A stretch of 15,195 bases of DNA from positions 1 through 15,195 of the forward strand of contig JAPLGK010000237.1 of assembly GCA_026390195.1 (NCBI GenBank), given 5' to 3'. This document shows, in pieces, positions 12,840-15,195 of the stretch (position 1 is its first letter; the number at the start of each line of letters is the position of its first letter). The translations under genes and the position numbers were made by a program. This stretch comes from Caldisericota bacterium (lineage in GTDB: Bacteria; Caldisericota; Caldisericia; Cryosericales; Cryosericaceae). Below the pieces are notes generated by a model. That model was not told where the DNA came from. It ran no database searches and was given only the letters and a program-made list of their open reading frames with translations.

Positions 12840-13958
12840 ATGAACCTGATCATGTTCGACATGGATGGGACGCTCTTTCGGACAGAGACGTCCTTCTTTC
12901 CTTCTGTACGGGAGTTTGCTAGCCGGCATGCCTTTCCGGCGCCTGATGACGAGTTCCTTCGAAGTTTTATCGGCAAGAGCGGCAGCGAATGGCGAGCCTG
13001 GCTGGAACAGCTGCAACTCGGCCAATCAATCCAGGAGCTGGCCTCTGAGTTCGACCTCCTGGAACAGGAATACGTGAAGACACAGGGTGAGTTGTACCCT
13101 GGTGCCACAGACGTCCTCAGGGCACTGGCACTGGACGGATGGAAGCTCGGTGTGTGCAGCAACGCCTCCGGGTGGTATCCCGAGATGATCCTGACCCGGG
13201 CAGGCGTCCGCGACCTGTTCACGTTGGTCCGCGTGCCCAGTCGCCCCGACCAGACGAAGGCAATGATGCTCTGCGAGGTGTGGAATGAGCTTCGTCCGGA
13301 GCGGTGTGTGATGGTGGGGGACCGAGCCGACGACATGCAGGCCGCCTATGCGGGAGGCTACTTTGCGATAGGCGCCGTCTACGGTTGGGCTCCGGAGGAG
13401 CTGGAGCTCGCAGACGTCCGCATCCACGACATTGCCGAGATACCGACGGCACTGGCCCGCCACTGGTCTCAAGACAGTGAGACCGAGAGCACGAGCACTC
13501 CCGTGACCGTGGCATCTGCTCCAGTCGTCTCCGAAGCGCCGGCTCCGGTTGTTTCTGAAGCCCACGCTCCACAGCCATCCGTCGCCCAGGCCCCAGCCAC
13601 TGCACCCAAGGTTCAGGAGCCCCTGCCTGCCGAGCCGATGGTATCCGTTCTCCTGCCTGAAGAGGCTCCATCCAAGACCATCGAAACGCCCTCTGAGAAA
13701 TCCCCCGAACCCACGGTGGAGACCCCTGCAATCGCACAGCCTGTCGAATCAGTGATGCCCGAAGAGACTGTGGAACCTGCAGTGGAGATGCCTGCCGTCG
13801 TGGCGCCGGTCGAGCCGGCGGTCACGCCACCTGCCCATGCAACACCGCTCCGCTCGACACCGGAGGCTCTCACGCCCAAGCCCGCTGAGCCGGAACCGGC
13901 GGCTGCAAACAGAAGGTCCTGGAACCCCTTCCGCAGGCACGAGGACAAGCCCCGGTAG
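12840..13958 (+). CDS. HAD-superfamily hydrolase with a long Pro/Ala/Glu-rich C-terminal tail
   Basis: 372 residues from the ATG at 12840 (AGGAGG six bases upstream). Residues 1-207 form a complete HAD phosphatase of the phosphoglycolate-phosphatase type: motif I DMDGT (nucleophile Asp7, acid Asp9), motif II CSNAS (Ser108), motif III Lys140, motif IV GDRADD (Asp161, Asp165), with a helical cap in between. These enzymes hydrolyse phosphate esters of small metabolites. Residues 208-372 are unusual: about 165 residues of Pro, Ala, Val, Glu and Thr, including the repeat APVVSEA-P/H-AP near 227-243, ending in a basic RRSWNPFRRHEDKPR. The tail lacks domains and is probably disordered. It could be a linker or anchor; the basic aromatic end might bind a partner. 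There is no stop or ribosome site between core and tail. Confidence 0.85.
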   Translation: MNLIMFDMDGTLFRTETSFFPSVREFASRHAFPAPDDEFLRSFIGKSGSEWRAWLEQLQLGQSIQELASEFDLLEQEYVKTQGELYPGATDVLRALALDGWKLGVCSNASGWYPEMILTRAGVRDLFTLVRVPSRPDQTKAMMLCEVWNELRPERCVMVGDRADDMQAAYAGGYFAIGAVYGWAPEELELADVRIHDIAEIPTALARHWSQDSETESTSTPVTVASAPVVSEAPAPVVSEAHAPQPSVAQAPATAPKVQEPLPAEPMVSVLLPEEAPSKTIETPSEKSPEPTVETPAIAQPVESVMPEETVEPAVEMPAVVAPVEPAVTPPAHATPLRSTPEALTPKPAEPEPAAANRRSWNPFRRHEDKPR

Positions 13959-14074
13959 AAGTGGAGCCATGAACCGCCAGCGACGACGATCGTGGATGGC
14001 TTGATGGTGACGCCCTTGCCGAGTGAGTCGCCGACCGGGTAGCGGCTTTCGATGAAGCGCTGGAATGCGCGCAA
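13959..14074 (-). pseudogene. possible remnant of a minus-strand gene
   Basis: About 38 codons read on the minus strand as AFQRFIESRYPVGDSLGKGV followed by TIKPSTIVVAGGSWLHFY, protein-like with mostly G or C in third positions, unlike the other two minus frames. The frame then runs antisense into the HAD tail, so no intact gene exists. I do not recognise the protein. It may be the end of a decayed gene or chance. Confidence 0.3.
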
Positions 14075-14097
14075 TCAGGATCACCACACAACCTTCG

Positions 14098-14127
14098 TTG
14101 ACAGTGTCCTGTTCGACCCCATACTAT
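14098..14127 (+). promoter_or_regulatory. strong sigma70-type promoter of the DEAD-box helicase
   Basis: Perfect -35 TTGACA (14098-14103), 18-base spacer, TACTAT (14122-14127) as -10. Transcription should start near 14134, leaving a leader of about 185 bases before the GTG at 14319. Confidence 0.68.
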
Positions 14128-14164
14128 GTTGTCTTGCAGGTCTATGCACAGGGAAACAGACGGC

Positions 14165-14250
14165 CGGGGAAACCCGATCGAACGCTCACTGTCGATGTCT
14201 CATAGCATGGGTCCAATAGCACTCGCTACACCCATGTGGCGACATCCGAC
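14165..14250 (+). promoter_or_regulatory. structured 5' leader of the helicase mRNA
   Basis: Two hairpins. CGGG-GAAA-CCCG (14165-14176) has a GNRA tetraloop. A larger stem pairs GTC-GATGTC (14191-14199) with GACATC-C-GAC (14241-14250) and CATGGGT (14206-14212) with ACCCATG (14230-14236), about 16 pairs with one internal loop and one bulge. Long structured leaders are known on cold-induced helicase mRNAs; whether this one regulates is inferred. Confidence 0.45.
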
Positions 14251-14318
14251 ATATGAAAGAGCCGCCTGCTGACTGTCTGAGAGCGTCATCCCGTCGAGCG
14301 CCGGCACAAGGAGCTCAC

Positions 14319-15195
14319 GTGACATTTGATTCATTTCATCTCGACCCCCGCCTTACCGCGGGTATTGTTTCATGCGGCTATACCACACCCACACCCATCC
14401 AGGAGAAGGGTATTCCCCCTGTCATGGAAGGACGTGACGTCATGGGCCTTGCCCAGACCGGCACGGGCAAGACAGCCGCGTACGCACTTCCGATCATGGA
14501 GCGCCTGCTGACCGGGCCTCGCGGTTCGCTGCGCGCCCTCATCGTCGCCCCAACCAGGGAACTGGCAGAGCAGATCGCCGAGGACTTCCGCGACCTTGGC
14601 CGCAAGGCTCGCCTCACCGTTCTCACTATCTATGGCGGCGTCGGCATCAATCCCCAGATCGACGCGCTCCGGCGCGGCGTCGACATTGTCGTCGCCTGCC
14701 CTGGCCGTTTGCTGGACCATATCACTCAAGGTACGGTCGACCTCACCAAGATACAGATCCTCGTCCTCGACGAAGCGGACATGATGCTCGACATGGGCTT
14801 CCTGCCCGATGTTCGCCGCATCATCAAGAACCTCCCTGCTCAGCGCCAGAACCTGTTGTTCAGCGCCACCATGCCAGACGACATCCGTCATCTCGCCGAT
14901 GCTATCCTGCATGACCCCTTGACGATCCAGATCGGCCACTCCGCTCCGGTAGAAACGGTCTCACATGCTCTCTACCCGGTACCGCAGCACCTCAAGACAC
15001 CATTGCTCATAGACCTGCTGAAGCACACCGATACCGAGTCAGTCCTGATCTTCACACGTACCAAGCACCGAGCCAAGAAGCTTGGCGAGAAGCTGGCCAA
15101 GGAAGGCTACCGTGCGACGTCGCTGCAGGGCAATCTGTCACAGCGCGCACGCCAGGCAGCACTGGGTGGTTTTCGCGATGGCGCCTACAAGGTGC
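14319..15195 (+). CDS. DEAD-box ATP-dependent RNA helicase (3' end outside window)
   Basis: 292 full codons are visible and the frame stays open. The start is GTG at 14319 with AAGGAG five bases upstream, giving MTFDSFHLDPRLTAGIVSCG, the usual beginning of bacterial DEAD-box proteins. Motifs in order: Q motif (YTTPTPIQ), I AQTGTGKT, Ia PTRELA, GG (IYGGVG), Ib CPGRLLDH (Cys where Thr is common), II DEAD with VLDEAD, III SAT in LFSATMP, then the second RecA domain with LIFTRTK near the end. These enzymes unwind short RNA duplexes in ribosome assembly, translation start and RNA decay, often at low temperature. The specific paralogue (CsdA-, RhlE- or SrmB-like) cannot be set without the C-terminal tail. 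The gene has its own promoter and a long leader. Confidence 0.93.
   Translation, partial: MTFDSFHLDPRLTAGIVSCGYTTPTPIQEKGIPPVMEGRDVMGLAQTGTGKTAAYALPIMERLLTGPRGSLRALIVAPTRELAEQIAEDFRDLGRKARLTVLTIYGGVGINPQIDALRRGVDIVVACPGRLLDHITQGTVDLTKIQILVLDEADMMLDMGFLPDVRRIIKNLPAQRQNLLFSATMPDDIRHLADAILHDPLTIQIGHSAPVETVSHALYPVPQHLKTPLLIDLLKHTDTESVLIFTRTKHRAKKLGEKLAKEGYRATSLQGNLSQRARQAALGGFRDGAYKV

Larger units (their letters stand above)
13959..14318. other. 360-base gap: possible gene remnant, promoter and structured leader
   Basis: The first part (to about 14085) holds a minus-strand coding-like fragment. It is followed by a strong promoter at 14098-14127 and a leader of about 185 bases with two hairpins before the helicase start. 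No tRNA or small-RNA family is recognised. Confidence 0.55.

Noticed and set aside
14370..14939. 189-codon minus-strand frame inside the helicase gene
   Set aside because: Antisense mirror of the helicase, whose plus frame carries every DEAD-box motif.
1..15195. CRISPR array, tRNA, rRNA or transposase
   Set aside because: No regularly spaced repeats, cloverleaf-like segments or transposase motifs were seen on either strand.

Overview
The window looks like a chromosomal stretch from a GC-rich bacterium (roughly 60% GC by eye). Most genes have a strong Shine-Dalgarno site (AGGAGG or GGGAGG) 5-8 bases before the start, and several have recognisable sigma70-type promoters. No rRNA, tRNA, CRISPR array, transposase or phage structural gene is visible. 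The species cannot be fixed from the sequence. A secreted lysozyme with a copper-amine-oxidase-like (stalk) domain and an InlB-type repeat is common in Bacillota and some deep or candidate phyla such as Caldisericota; that placement is only a guess.

Layout. 3-383: C-terminal end of a Fic-family protein. 514-1779 (minus): MFS transporter of the oxalate/formate (OFA) type. It is divergent from 2064-3152, a fusion of a ClbS/DfsB-like four-helix domain with an isochorismatase-type cysteine hydrolase; the fusion is preceded by a possible 27-codon leader ORF. 3312-4070: secreted SIMPL-domain (YggE-like) protein, closed by a clear hairpin terminator. 4262-4729 and 4843-5304: two tandem paralogous EVE-domain (PUA-like) proteins. 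5354-5681 (minus): one or two small ORFs. 5812-7381: three consecutive small membrane-associated proteins that I do not recognise. 7442-8092 (minus): phosphoribosyltransferase-domain protein. 8223-8786 (minus): GNAT acetyltransferase resembling streptothricin acetyltransferases. 8787-9098: a gene-free patch holding a REP/dRS3-like repeat, a long hairpin and a promoter. 9099-9668: YbhB/PEBP-like protein with two plausible starts (lipoprotein or cytosolic form). 9745-12003 (minus): multidomain secreted GH25 lysozyme. 12158-12664 (minus): P-loop kinase-like protein. 12840-13958: HAD hydrolase with a long Pro/Ala/Glu-rich tail. 13959-14318: a possible gene remnant, then a strong promoter and a structured leader. 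14319-end: DEAD-box RNA helicase, cut by the window edge.

The genes do not form one obvious pathway. Most appear as single genes or pairs with their own promoters. The theme, if any, is stress and detoxification: an exporter, a ClbS-like hydrolase fusion, a SIMPL protein, a GNAT and a helicase with a long leader. I found no clear new defence or mobile system. The points most worth following are the ClbS-isochorismatase fusion, the tandem EVE pair, the three-gene cluster of unknown membrane proteins, the two-start PEBP gene, the HAD tail and the helicase leader.
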